Below are positions 8,510 through 17,195 of a stretch of 57,677 nucleotides of DNA, piece after piece. The notes under the pieces are model-generated. The model was given only the letters and a program-made list of their open reading frames with translations. It was not told where the DNA came from and ran no database searches. Every line of letters begins with the position of its first letter. Within the stretch, counting starts at the first letter, position 1. The DNA comes from Holosporaceae bacterium (GTDB lineage Bacteria > Pseudomonadota > Alphaproteobacteria > UBA3830), in NCBI GenBank assembly GCA_031269995.1, contig JAISYI010000009.1, positions 1-57,677 on the forward strand, written 5' to 3'. Position numbers and translations under genes: made by a program.

Positions 8510-9973
8510 ATGAGAAAATTCCCCGCTCATGCGGATGTGATGCATTTTGTAGGAATCGGTGGTATTGGGATGAGTGGGATTGCCGATATCCTCATTAACC
8601 TCGGTTACAAAGTCAGAGGAAGCGATTTGAAGGAAAATATTATGACTACTAGGTTAATCAGGAAGGGTGTTCCGGTGACCATAGGGCATAAAGCGGAAAG
8701 CGTTTATGGATCTTCTGTGGTGATTGTATCATCGGCGGTATCTCCAGATAATCCAGAGGTTGTTGAGGCGCGTCGGCTGGGGATTCCTGTTATTAAGCGG
8801 GCTGAGATGCTTGCGGAACTTATGAAAATGAAATTTTCCATAGCAGTGGCAGGAACGCACGGCAAGACAACCACCACATCTATGGTGGCTGCGGTATTGG
8901 ATCAGGCTAATTTGGATCCTACCATCATAAACGGTGGGCTAATAAACGCTTATAATAGCAATGCTCGTCTGGGATCTGGTGATTGGGTAGTGGTAGAAGC
9001 TGATGAATCAGATGGGTCGTTTGTCAAGCTTGCGTCAACTATTGTTGTCGTGACAAATATTGACTTTGATCATATGGATAATTTTAAAGATTTCTCAGAG
9101 CTAAGTGATCTATTCATTCGTTTTATCGAAAATATCCCATTTTATGGTGCGGCGGTCCTGTGCGTTGACCATCCGGTGGTGGAGGAAATTTCCCATAAAA
9201 TAATGGACAGGCGGGTAATTACCTATAGCCTCTCTTCCTCTACGGCTGATGTTTCTTGTGAAAATGTATTCCTATCAAAGCATGGAGCGGAATTCGATAT
9301 ATTATTTTCTAAAGACACTGTGCGCCGATATAAACTCACCTCCGATAGGTGGTTGCGTTTCTCAGTCAATATGTTTGGATTGCACAATGTTCAGAATACT
9401 CTGGCTGCAGTTGTAACTGGGCTAGAACTTGGCATATCCGAGGATGATATGCGTGTGGCGCTCGGTTCTTTTATGGGTGTAAAACGACGATTCACCACTG
9501 TTGCGGAAATTAATGGAGTAAGGATCGTGGATGACTATGCTCATCATCCTGTCGAGATTTGCGCCGTTCTTCGGGCAGCAAGGAGTGTTTGTGACGGAAA
9601 GATTTTTGCCGTTGTTCAACCACATCGGTACAGTAGGTTAAAGAATTTTCTCTCAGATTTCGTAAAGGCGCTGGAGCTGAGCGATCGAGTGTTTATCGCG
9701 CCGATTTATTCGGCCGGAGAAAAAAACAATGGCGTGGATCATTTTTCTCTGTTGGGGCTTCTTCAGCAAAATAGGACGGTTACTGCGAGCTTTATTTCTG
9801 ATATATCAGCCCTGGGTGAGCAGGTAATCGAAGAAGTTCGCTCTGGTGATCTGATCATTTTCCTTGGCGCTGGGGATATCACCCAGTGGGCTTATGGATT
9901 CGCGGATGAATTTACGAAAAAGATAGAAATGGAAATAGCTAATGAGCGACACTGGGAATTTCCTGCCGCTTAG
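8510..9973 (+). CDS. murC: UDP-N-acetylmuramate--L-alanine ligase MurC
   Basis: Cytosolic Mur ligase that adds L-Ala to UDP-MurNAc. The N-terminal Rossmann-like motif GIGGIGMSG, ATP loop GTHGKTTTT near residue 114, DESDGSF, and the DDYAHHPVEI motif are all visible. At 487 residues it is full length. ATG 8510 follows GGAGA at about 10 bp. The 3' end overlaps murB by 32 bp, indicating translational coupling. Confidence 0.96.
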   Translation: MRKFPAHADVMHFVGIGGIGMSGIADILINLGYKVRGSDLKENIMTTRLIRKGVPVTIGHKAESVYGSSVVIVSSAVSPDNPEVVEARRLGIPVIKRAEMLAELMKMKFSIAVAGTHGKTTTTSMVAAVLDQANLDPTIINGGLINAYNSNARLGSGDWVVVEADESDGSFVKLASTIVVVTNIDFDHMDNFKDFSELSDLFIRFIENIPFYGAAVLCVDHPVVEEISHKIMDRRVITYSLSSSTADVSCENVFLSKHGAEFDILFSKDTVRRYKLTSDRWLRFSVNMFGLHNVQNTLAAVVTGLELGISEDDMRVALGSFMGVKRRFTTVAEINGVRIVDDYAHHPVEICAVLRAARSVCDGKIFAVVQPHRYSRLKNFLSDFVKALELSDRVFIAPIYSAGEKNNGVDHFSLLGLLQQNRTVTASFISDISALGEQVIEEVRSGDLIIFLGAGDITQWAYGFADEFTKKIEMEIANERHWEFPAA

Positions 9974-10847
9974 AGGAATACTGCGGGAAAATGAGAATCT
10001 AGGGGAAAAATCGTTTTTCGGAGTCGGCGGAGCCGCCGAGCTTTTGTTCATACCAAGCAATATGGATGATCTAGTTCTTTTTCTGCGAGAACGACCAAAC
10101 GACGCGCAGATAACGATTCTTGGTGCGATGTCCAATGTACTAATTCGGGCCGGAGGCATCAAAGGGGTGGTAATAATACTCGGGGAATGGTTTGGAAGAA
10201 TTTTTCTTGAGGGAAATGTGATGGAAGTAGGTGCAGCCGTAGGATGTAGCAAGTTATCTTCTTTTGCGATGAATAATGAGCTGGGCGGATTCGAGTTTTT
10301 GATGGGAATTCCTGGAACTATCGGCGGCGCGATAAAAATGAATGCTGGATGCTATGATTCGAGCATCTCGGATAGATTAATAGAATGCGAAGGAGTGGAT
10401 TTTGATGGCCGAATAAGATGGTTTCGACTACAAGATATGAGATTCGGGTATAGGGCTTCGTCCATCCCAGATAATGTGATTCTGACTCGTGCCTGGTTCA
10501 GAGGAGATCCTAGCGTCAATTATTCCATTTCCCGGAGAGTAAATGAAATAGTAGCTATGCGAAAAAATGACCAGCCGCAAAATCGAAGATCCTGCGGGTC
10601 TGTCTTTAAAAACGTCGAGAGCAGAAGAGCCTGGGAACTAATAGATGCTGCTGGGTGCCGAGGTTTAAGAGTTGGTGGAGCAGTAATTTCAGAAAAACAT
10701 TGTAACTTTATCATAAACGAGGAAAACGCATCATCTGACGATATAGAGGATCTCGGTGAGTTGGTCATACAGAAGGTGCTGAAGAATTCTGGGATTCGCC
10801 TAGAATGGGAAATAATGCGTCTAGGAACTAGGGATATAAAAAGGTAG
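9942..10847 (+). CDS. murB: UDP-N-acetylenolpyruvoylglucosamine reductase MurB
   Basis: FAD enzyme that makes UDP-MurNAc using NADPH. It has the flavin-binding LGAMSNVLIR region, GIPGTIGGAIKMNAG, the GSVFKN segment with the catalytic serine, and a C-terminal glutamate in LEWEI. At 301 residues it fits the type II (short) MurB seen in alphaproteobacteria. ATG 9942 lies within the end of murC. The next gene is ftsQ, 10 bp on; ddl, which normally sits between them in alphaproteobacteria, is missing here. Confidence 0.96.
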   Translation: MSDTGNFLPLRGILRENENLGEKSFFGVGGAAELLFIPSNMDDLVLFLRERPNDAQITILGAMSNVLIRAGGIKGVVIILGEWFGRIFLEGNVMEVGAAVGCSKLSSFAMNNELGGFEFLMGIPGTIGGAIKMNAGCYDSSISDRLIECEGVDFDGRIRWFRLQDMRFGYRASSIPDNVILTRAWFRGDPSVNYSISRRVNEIVAMRKNDQPQNRRSCGSVFKNVESRRAWELIDAAGCRGLRVGGAVISEKHCNFIINEENASSDDIEDLGELVIQKVLKNSGIRLEWEIMRLGTRDIKR

Positions 10848-10857
10848 TCAAAAAAAA

Positions 10858-11616
10858 GTGTGGCGATATCTAATTTCAATTATCAAGAGTAGTCTTTTTC
10901 TTTTTTTTGTCTTTACAGGGGCAGTAGTTGGCGCAGTCTATTTTTATTCAGATAGCCTTATTAGGCAGCCATATCTGCCCTTTTGTGTAAAAAAAATCGA
11001 ATTTGATGGTAACGAGAGAATCAAAGACATTCTTCTGCTGAAAGTTTCCAAAATAAGATATAGAAGCAATATATTCTCCTTTTCCATCTATGAAGTGAAA
11101 AAAAGACTAGAGGATATCGCTTGGGTAAAATCCGCCATAGTTCGGAGAAAACTTCCGGATACAATCTATATAAGAGTGGCGGAACGGATCCCCATTGCCA
11201 TTCTGCAATCCAAATATAAACTGTACCTGATAGATGCCGATGGGGAAATTTTGGAAAACGATAGCTTTAGCGCCTTCGGAAATCTACTTATTGTCACTGG
11301 AGAAGGCGCGGAGAAGAGTGCTAGCCGTCTCCTCAACTGCCTCGATACTTTTCCCAAGATTCGCCGCCAGTTGGCGTTTGCAGTAAGGATTGGAAAAAGA
11401 CGCTGGAATCTCAAAATAAATCGTGGGATTACTGTAAAACTTCCAGAAAACGGCGTTTCATATGCCTTAAGCATCTTGGAAGAAATTTCAGATGGAAATG
11501 GATTTTTCAATGAGGATATATCTATAATTGATTTGCGGATGCCTGATCGAGTTATTGTGACAAAGAGAAAACAATTGGATAACGATGGAAGCCAACAGCA
11601 CCGTTACAGTTCTTGA
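10858..11616 (+). CDS. ftsQ: cell division protein FtsQ
   Basis: Bitopic inner-membrane divisome protein. A short cytoplasmic end is followed by one membrane span (about residues 8-30), a POTRA domain (VKKIEFDGNERIKD..., about 42-112) and a beta domain. FtsQ joins FtsB and FtsL and controls septal peptidoglycan synthesis. The start is GTG 10858 with only a weak upstream AAAAGG. The gene overlaps ftsA by 32 bp. At 252 residues it is slightly shorter than many alphaproteobacterial FtsQ proteins. Confidence 0.9.
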   Translation: MWRYLISIIKSSLFLFFVFTGAVVGAVYFYSDSLIRQPYLPFCVKKIEFDGNERIKDILLLKVSKIRYRSNIFSFSIYEVKKRLEDIAWVKSAIVRRKLPDTIYIRVAERIPIAILQSKYKLYLIDADGEILENDSFSAFGNLLIVTGEGAEKSASRLLNCLDTFPKIRRQLAFAVRIGKRRWNLKINRGITVKLPENGVSYALSILEEISDGNGFFNEDISIIDLRMPDRVIVTKRKQLDNDGSQQHRYSS

Positions 11617-12823
11617 TATTGGCAGCACGAAGGTTTGCTGTTGTATCGCAAACACTTTTGCAGATGGACATTTTGAAATTATCGGCATTGGATGTTGTGT
11701 TTGCGGAGGGGTGAAAGCGGGCGTGATAGTCGACATGAAGTCCGTCGAGAGATCCATAGCAAACGCAGTGGAAAATGCAGAAAACATCGCGAATTTCCGG
11801 GTAAAATCCGTATATGTAAGCATTTCTGGCAAAGGTGTTGAATCACGCATAGCGAATGTGGGATTAAACATTGGCGGGCGTGTCGTCAAAAGCGAAGATT
11901 TGATGAGTTTATTCGAATATTGCGAGCAAGAAACCGAGGAGAGAGCTGTAATTCACTCTATTCCTGTTTTTTACAGCGTTGATTCTTTGCATGGCGTGAT
12001 GAACCCGATAGGAATGATTGCAAAAAACCTGAGTGTCCGCATGAATTTGACTACAGCTCCCAAGGTGCAGCTGGATAATCTGCTGATATGTTTGGCTCGC
12101 TGCCATCTGGATCCAGTTGAAATTGTCTCTGCTGTCTACGCCTCTGGTTTGTGTGTAGTAGACGAAGAAGATTTGCTCTCTAATCAAATAGTGATAGACT
12201 TCGGTGGCGAGACCACGTCTATCGGGTTTTTCTATAGAGGCACATTTAGCGGTATGGAGGTTATCCCGCTTGGCGGTAGTAACATAACCGCTGATATAGC
12301 TTATGGTTTAGACACATCGCTGGCAAATGCTGAGAGATTGAAGACTTTGTATGGCTCAGCATTCGCTTCAATCCAGGATGGGCGAGAGGTTGTCTTTGCT
12401 CCTGTTATAGAGGATGATGAGAATGTTATAAATTTGCAGCAAATTCCAAAAAATTCTCTAAATCAGATCATTCAAGCGAGGGTGGAGGAGATACTTGATC
12501 TCGTTAAAAAGAAAATAAACGCCTCCGCATTTACCAATGATTTTTCCAGAAGTGTAATTATAACGGGCGGCGGCAGCCTGCTATCAGGCATTAGGGGTTT
12601 CGCTAGCAGCGTTATGAATAAAAGGATTAAAGTAAAAAAAATGGAAGATTTCATTGATGGGGTAGACGTGCCAATAAACAGCGTTTTTTCTGTCGCTATT
12701 GGCATGATAAAATTCGCGCAGCTAGCCTATGGTCCTCTAGGCAAAGCAAACAGTTCGACAAAAAAGAATAAAAAGGAAGGATTCCTAAAAAAAACCTTAG
12801 CTTGGATTGAAAATAACTTGTAA
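11585..12823 (+). CDS. ftsA: cell division protein FtsA
   Basis: Actin-like ATPase that tethers FtsZ to the membrane. Visible are the phosphate-1 motif LDIGSTKVCC at the N-terminus, the IDFGGETTS phosphate-2 motif, the adenosine motif ITGGGSLLSGI, and a C-terminal amphipathic helix EGFLKKTLAWIENNL that would be the membrane-targeting sequence. Its 412 residues are normal. It overlaps ftsQ and precedes ftsZ by 53 bp. Confidence 0.95.
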   Translation: MEANSTVTVLDIGSTKVCCCIANTFADGHFEIIGIGCCVCGGVKAGVIVDMKSVERSIANAVENAENIANFRVKSVYVSISGKGVESRIANVGLNIGGRVVKSEDLMSLFEYCEQETEERAVIHSIPVFYSVDSLHGVMNPIGMIAKNLSVRMNLTTAPKVQLDNLLICLARCHLDPVEIVSAVYASGLCVVDEEDLLSNQIVIDFGGETTSIGFFYRGTFSGMEVIPLGGSNITADIAYGLDTSLANAERLKTLYGSAFASIQDGREVVFAPVIEDDENVINLQQIPKNSLNQIIQARVEEILDLVKKKINASAFTNDFSRSVIITGGGSLLSGIRGFASSVMNKRIKVKKMEDFIDGVDVPINSVFSVAIGMIKFAQLAYGPLGKANSSTKKNKKEGFLKKTLAWIENNL

Positions 12824-12876
12824 ATTAAGCTCCATTGCTGTATCACGAAAGATGCTACTTTTGGGAGAGGTCGCAT

Positions 12877-14256
12877 ATGACAGCCGTAAATGGTGCCGTC
12901 GTGGAAGGTCAAATTAACGATGGAGAGCAGGGGAATTTTTTCGATCAAAGTACTTTTAGTAGAGATGATTACATGAGACCGAAAATAACCGTGTTTGGAG
13001 TTGGTGGCGCCGGAGGCAATGCCGTAAATAACATGATTCGGGCAGATTTAGAGGGTGTTGAGTTTGTTGTCGCTAATACCGATTCTCAGGCATTGCTACA
13101 GTCACTGTGCGAGAGACGTATACAGCTCGGTTTAGAAATTACCGGTGGCCTAGGAGCTGGAGCTAGGCCTGATGTCGGAAGGGCAGCTGCAGAAGAAGTT
13201 GTCGACGATATTACTGGTTACGTTAAAAATAGCAATATGGTCTTTATAACAGCTGGAATGGGTGGTGGGACAGGGACCGGAGCTGCTCCAGTTATCGCAA
13301 GGATTGCCAAGGAGCATGGGGTTCTTACCATAGGTGTCATAACGAAGCCTTTTCACTTTGAGGGAACGACGCGCATGAGGATTGCCGAGCGCGGTATAGA
13401 TGACCTGCAGCAGTATGTAGATACGCTGATTGTGATACCAAATCAAAATTTATTCCGTGTGGCGAATGAGCGTACAACGTTTGCTGATGCGTTTAAAATG
13501 GCTGATGACGTGTTGCGGTCAGGTGTACAAGGCGTCACTGACTTAATGGTAATGCCGGGTCTGATTAATCTCGATTTTGCTGACATAAAGACAGTTATGA
13601 GCGAGATGGGCAAGGCAATGATGGGCACCGGAGACGCCGATGGCGAGAGGCGCGCCATTGATGCCGCCGAAGCTGCGATATCCAATCCTTTACTTGATGA
13701 CGTTTCCATGAAAGGTGCCAAAGGGATTTTAATCAATATTACTGGCGGATATGACATGACGTTGTATGAGGTAGATGAAGCAGCCAATCGAATTCGTGAG
13801 GAGGTTGATCCAGAGGCACTCATCATTTTTGGATCTACCTTTTTAGAAAGGATGAATGGTCGTATGCGGGTGTCTGTCGTTGCCACAGGGATCGACGCAG
13901 TTGCAGTAAAGCTGCGAATGGAGGCCTATGAAGATTTGAATGCCACCCCGCCTCGTTCCCAGCAGGCGCATGCTGCAACAACAGAGACTCCTTCTGGGAA
14001 CATATCCCTAGAAGAAAGACCCGCTTCGTCGCTTCAGCCATCTGGATTCGGCGTGGTCCAGAGTTCATCCATGGATATTCCGCAGAAAGAGACGGTTCGA
14101 AAGAAGCCATCTTCTCTATTTGAGAGGCTTACAGGCATAAAGAAACCATTTTCATCCGAAAAAAAAGAGGGATTTATCGTACAGCAGCCAACCCCTCAGG
14201 CAAGTTCGCTAGAGGAAGATCTTGAAATTCCTGCTTTTTTGCGAAAAGGATCCTAG
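12877..14256 (+). CDS. ftsZ: cell division GTPase FtsZ
   Basis: Tubulin homologue that forms the Z-ring. It has [13 protein letters not shown] at the N-terminus, the tubulin signature GGGTGTGA near residue 130, and the C-terminal peptide LEIPAFLRK that binds FtsA and other partners. I start at ATG 12877 because GGAGAGG (12864-12870) lies just upstream; the frame is open to TTG 12835, but that adds 14 residues unlike any FtsZ. The 459 residues include a variable linker (about 345-445). Last gene of the division cluster. Confidence 0.96.
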   Translation: MTAVNGAVVEGQINDGEQGNFFDQSTFSRDDYMRPKITVFGVGGAGGNAVNNMIRADLEGVEFVVANTDSQALLQSLCERRIQLGLEITGGLGAGARPDVGRAAAEEVVDDITGYVKNSNMVFITAGMGGGTGTGAAPVIARIAKEHGVLTIGVITKPFHFEGTTRMRIAERGIDDLQQYVDTLIVIPNQNLFRVANERTTFADAFKMADDVLRSGVQGVTDLMVMPGLINLDFADIKTVMSEMGKAMMGTGDADGERRAIDAAEAAISNPLLDDVSMKGAKGILINITGGYDMTLYEVDEAANRIREEVDPEALIIFGSTFLERMNGRMRVSVVATGIDAVAVKLRMEAYEDLNATPPRSQQAHAATTETPSGNISLEERPASSLQPSGFGVVQSSSMDIPQKETVRKKPSSLFERLTGIKKPFSSEKKEGFIVQQPTPQASSLEEDLEIPAFLRKGS

Positions 14257-14281
14257 GACATCAATGTCGTCTGCGCTTCGA

Positions 14282-14310
14282 TTGAGTTCAGCAGTGTTGT
14301 GTGTTAGCTT
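14282..14310 (+). promoter_or_regulatory. possible promoter for tRNA-Trp-secE-nusG
   Basis: TTGAGT (14282-14287), a 17-bp spacer and TAGCTT (14305-14310), about 38 bp before the tRNA. Moderate match; the tRNA could also be read through from ftsZ. Confidence 0.35.
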
Positions 14311-14348
14311 TATTTCCACCATCGGTGAGGTGATGGGATCGCTTATCC

Positions 14349-14426
14349 AGGGGTGTAGCTCAATTAGGTTAGAGTGGCGGTCTCCAAAACCGCAGGTTGG
14401 GGGTTCGATTCCCTCCGCCCCTGCCA
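14349..14426 (+). tRNA. tRNA-Trp (CCA)
   Basis: The acceptor AGGGGTG pairs with CGCCCCT. The anticodon stem GCGGT/ACCGC holds loop CTCCAAA (anticodon CCA), the T-loop is TTCGATT and CCA is encoded. Its position directly before secE-nusG is conserved across many bacteria. Confidence 0.95.
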
Positions 14427-14448
14427 TTGTTCAGAGGGAGGTTTATGC

Positions 14449-14634
14449 ATGATGAGTCCAGCAGAGTTTGTAAGTCAGGTAAGGAAGGAACTGCAAAGAG
14501 TAACCTGGCCAACCCAGGGAGAGACAATGGGAATGACTATGGCGGTCATTTTGATGATTATCTGCGCAATGATATATCTTTTTGTGGCAGATGGCGTGAT
14601 ATATTATCTTCTGCGTAAAATTTTAGGAATTTAG
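14449..14634 (+). CDS. secE: preprotein translocase subunit SecE
   Basis: Small single-span clamp subunit of the SecYEG channel. The 61 residues contain the conserved cytoplasmic helix (VRKELQRVTWPTQGET) and one membrane span (MAVILMIICAMIYLFVA). The ATG at 14449 (or 14452) follows AGAGGGAGG (14433-14441). The longer frame beginning inside the tRNA is not used. Partner gene secA is nearby on the other strand. Confidence 0.95.
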   Translation: MMSPAEFVSQVRKELQRVTWPTQGETMGMTMAVILMIICAMIYLFVADGVIYYLLRKILGI

Positions 14635-14645
14635 GAGCTGATACG

Positions 14646-15173
14646 GTGAAGTGGTACGTTGTCAATGTATATTCGGGATCTGAACAGCGGGTTCTCGAAA
14701 TGATTCATAGCCAAGCCGAGAGAAAAGGCCTAGTAGAGATGTTCGGTGAGGTTTTAATACCTGCAGAAGAGGTGGTAGAACTGAAAAAAGGAGAAAAAAT
14801 CAAGACTGCCAGGAAATTCTTTCCAGGATATCTGCTTGTTCAAATGACCTTGACCGATGAGACTTGGCATCTTGTAAGGTCGATTCCCAAAGTATCCGGC
14901 TTCTTAGGAAGGCGAGGAACGCCTATGCCGCTTGCAGACTCCGAAGTTGATCGGGTAGTAAAAAGGGTCGAAGATAGCGCTTGCGGAGTTCGCCATTCAG
15001 TTGATTACGAAATCGGGGATGCTGTTACGGTTTGTGACGGCCCTTTTGCATCGTTCCAGGGAATCGTTGACGAAGTGGACTATGGAAAGGAGCGTGTTAA
15101 AGTTGCCGTTTCGATATTTGGTAGACCAACCAATATTGATCTCAGCTTTTTTCAGATAGAAAAAACTGCTTGA
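14646..15173 (+). CDS. nusG: transcription termination/antitermination factor NusG
   Basis: RNA polymerase clamp-binding factor that aids elongation and couples to Rho and ribosomes. The NGN domain (WYVVNVYSGSE..., RKFFPGYLLVQM) occupies residues 1-110 and the KOW domain (IGDAVTVCDGPFASFQGIV) about 123-172. GTG 14646 follows GGAGC. Unusually, no rplK-rplA-rplJ-rplL-rpoB genes follow; the next gene is convergent. Confidence 0.96.
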   Translation: MKWYVVNVYSGSEQRVLEMIHSQAERKGLVEMFGEVLIPAEEVVELKKGEKIKTARKFFPGYLLVQMTLTDETWHLVRSIPKVSGFLGRRGTPMPLADSEVDRVVKRVEDSACGVRHSVDYEIGDAVTVCDGPFASFQGIVDEVDYGKERVKVAVSIFGRPTNIDLSFFQIEKTA

Positions 15174-15200
15174 TACATGGTGATTCATTCCCGCTGAAAA

Positions 15201-15689
15201 TTATCTGGATGATAGTCCTATTTTTCCGGTGGCATTACCTACGCGGACTCCATCGGCTTTAAATTCCGTATATGAATAGGAACAAGATATATATTGGAAA
15301 GAAAAAGCGGCTTCATTACCGTAAATTGCAAAGGTATCGATAACGCAGTGCGAGTACTCCAAGGATTCTATGATTTCTCTTTTTTCATTAACGGTAGCAG
15401 TTTTTATCAGAGTGATCTTTTCGATAATAATTCCTTTTGCCATACGCCCTTGTAGCATTGCGCAATGACTTCCTGGCGTCATGAAAATTTTTACTCGTTT
15501 CAGTACTATGGATGGATCGGTACTTTTTTCTGTGCACTTCACCTGCTGCTGAACTACATCAAACTCTAGATCAATGATCGTCGTAAATTCTACAAACCCT
15601 ATGATCTTGCTTTTAAAAATCTTCTCTGCAGAGATAAGCCATTCATACGGAATAACTTCCGAAGTCGAAAAGGGAAGCTCCAGACTCAC
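15201..15689 (-). CDS. Hcp-like protein (possible type VI secretion tube component)
   Basis: A 162-residue soluble beta-rich protein with no signal peptide. The order of elements resembles Hcp. EKSTDPSIVLKRV matches the Hcp segment around its D-K-S-[ST]-P motif. A second half with I-x-x-x-x-L-x-x-[SY]-x-[VI]-x-x-[FY] precedes AAFSFQYISCSYSYTEFKADG-like strands (AAFSFQYISCSYSYTEF), close to the Hcp consensus ending in Y-x-x-x-x-x-D-G. The GTG start at 15689 is 3 bp after the metG stop, so it is probably translated from the secA-metG transcript. No other type VI genes are in the window. A different small beta-barrel protein remains possible. Confidence 0.5.
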   Translation of the reverse strand: MSLELPFSTSEVIPYEWLISAEKIFKSKIIGFVEFTTIIDLEFDVVQQQVKCTEKSTDPSIVLKRVKIFMTPGSHCAMLQGRMAKGIIIEKITLIKTATVNEKREIIESLEYSHCVIDTFAIYGNEAAFSFQYISCSYSYTEFKADGVRVGNATGKIGLSSR

Positions 15690-15692
15690 GGG

Positions 15693-17195
15693 CTATTTTT
15701 CTCTCGGAAACAGTGGAACCGGCGGATTGCATCTTTGGTTTGTAAAATCTCTCTCTACCTCGGTGAACGATTTTCCATCCACATTCATAAAATCGAAAAT
15801 CTTACGAGTCGTATCCGGCATAAAGGGCGCGAGTCCGAAAGAAATCGCACGGATGCTCTCGCACAGAGCTGTTAGGACACAATTAAGTCTTGCAACATCG
15901 GTTTTTGCCAATTCCCATGGCTTCATATCGCTTACGAATTTGTTCGATTCAGCGATTAGTTCCCAGGCGCAGTCAAGTGCTCCGTGCAAATTCTGTTTTT
16001 CTATTAAAGGACGCATTCTTTCCACAAGATTGCGAGAGAGAGCATACAATTCTTTCTCTTTGATCGAGAAATCGTAGTTCACTGTTAAACTTCCGCCGAG
16101 TTTTTGGATAAATGCCAGAACGCGCTGTACCAGATTTCCAAGATCATTAGCTAGATCATAGGAAATACGCTTTCTCAGCGTTGTTTCTGAAAAATCGCCA
16201 TCTTCTCCAAAGCGAATCTCCCTGAAAAGAAAGTAGCGTAGTGGATCCAGTCCATACTCGGTAATCATTGCAAATGGATCCACAACATTACCCACGGATT
16301 TGGACATTTTTTGGCCATCGCGAGTCCACCACCCATGGGCAAAAATACGTTTTGGAAGGGTGATACCGGCTGACATCAGGAAAGCGGGCCAATAGACTGC
16401 GTGGAAACGCAAAATTTCCTTTCCAACGATATGGATACAGTTACTCATTGCTTCGGATACGCGCCTCAGATCGTTTGGAAAGCCAAGTGATGTTATGTAA
16501 TTTACCAGAGCATCTATCCACACATACATAATATGTCCTTCAGAATCAGGAACCGGTATGCCCCAATCGAACTTGTTTCGAGAAATAGAAAGATCCTTTA
16601 GCCCGCTCTTCACAAAGGCTATAACCTCATTCCTCCGGGAAATTGGCGCAATAAACTCCGGGTATTTTTCGTAGTGCTCTAGCAATCGGTTCTGATAAGC
16701 AGATAGCCGAAAGAAAAATGATTCTTCCTCCATCCATTCGACAGTAGCTCCGCTAGGGGACTTTCCGTCGACGACATCCTCTGCTGTGACGTATTCCTCG
16801 TCTCGGGCGGAATACCATCCTGAATAGGCGCCTTTGTAAATATCATTTTCCAGTAATTTCCAGAATGCCTGGGCAGACTTCCGATGACGTTCCTCCGTCG
16901 TTCGAATGAAATCATGGTCAGTTAGATTAACTGCACTGCTCATTTCTCGAAACTTCTGCGACGCTTGATCACTAAATTCTCTCACACCAATCCCTGCATT
17001 TTCCGCTGATCGTGCGACTTTTATTCCATGTTCATCGGTACCAGTTGAAAAATGAACTTTTTCTCCGTCAAGTCTCTTGAAGCGGACTATGATATCTGCT
17101 GCAATGCTCGCATACGCATGGCCGATGTGTGGATCTCCATTTATGTAATATATCGGAGTTGTGATCATAGAATCACAATTTTTCCGCCAGGCCAT
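15693..17195 (-). CDS. metG: methionyl-tRNA synthetase
   Basis: Class I synthetase that charges tRNA-Met and initiator tRNA. It has the HIGH motif in GDPHIGHAY, the GWYSARDEEY region, and KMSKS in DGQKMSKSVGNVVDP. The connective peptide lacks a CxxC zinc knuckle, as in the short alphaproteobacterial form. At 500 residues it lacks the C-terminal dimerisation domain. ATG 17195 starts directly after the secA stop (TAG then ATG, no spacer), with GGAGA inside the end of secA as the ribosome-binding site. Confidence 0.96.
   Translation of the reverse strand: MAWRKNCDSMITTPIYYINGDPHIGHAYASIAADIIVRFKRLDGEKVHFSTGTDEHGIKVARSAENAGIGVREFSDQASQKFREMSSAVNLTDHDFIRTTEERHRKSAQAFWKLLENDIYKGAYSGWYSARDEEYVTAEDVVDGKSPSGATVEWMEEESFFFRLSAYQNRLLEHYEKYPEFIAPISRRNEVIAFVKSGLKDLSISRNKFDWGIPVPDSEGHIMYVWIDALVNYITSLGFPNDLRRVSEAMSNCIHIVGKEILRFHAVYWPAFLMSAGITLPKRIFAHGWWTRDGQKMSKSVGNVVDPFAMITEYGLDPLRYFLFREIRFGEDGDFSETTLRKRISYDLANDLGNLVQRVLAFIQKLGGSLTVNYDFSIKEKELYALSRNLVERMRPLIEKQNLHGALDCAWELIAESNKFVSDMKPWELAKTDVARLNCVLTALCESIRAISFGLAPFMPDTTRKIFDFMNVDGKSFTEVERDFTNQRCNPPVPLFPREK

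Noticed and set aside
12835-12876. Upstream TTG extension of FtsZ
   Set aside because: The extra 14 residues are unlike FtsZ, and the strong GGAGAGG site points to ATG 12877.
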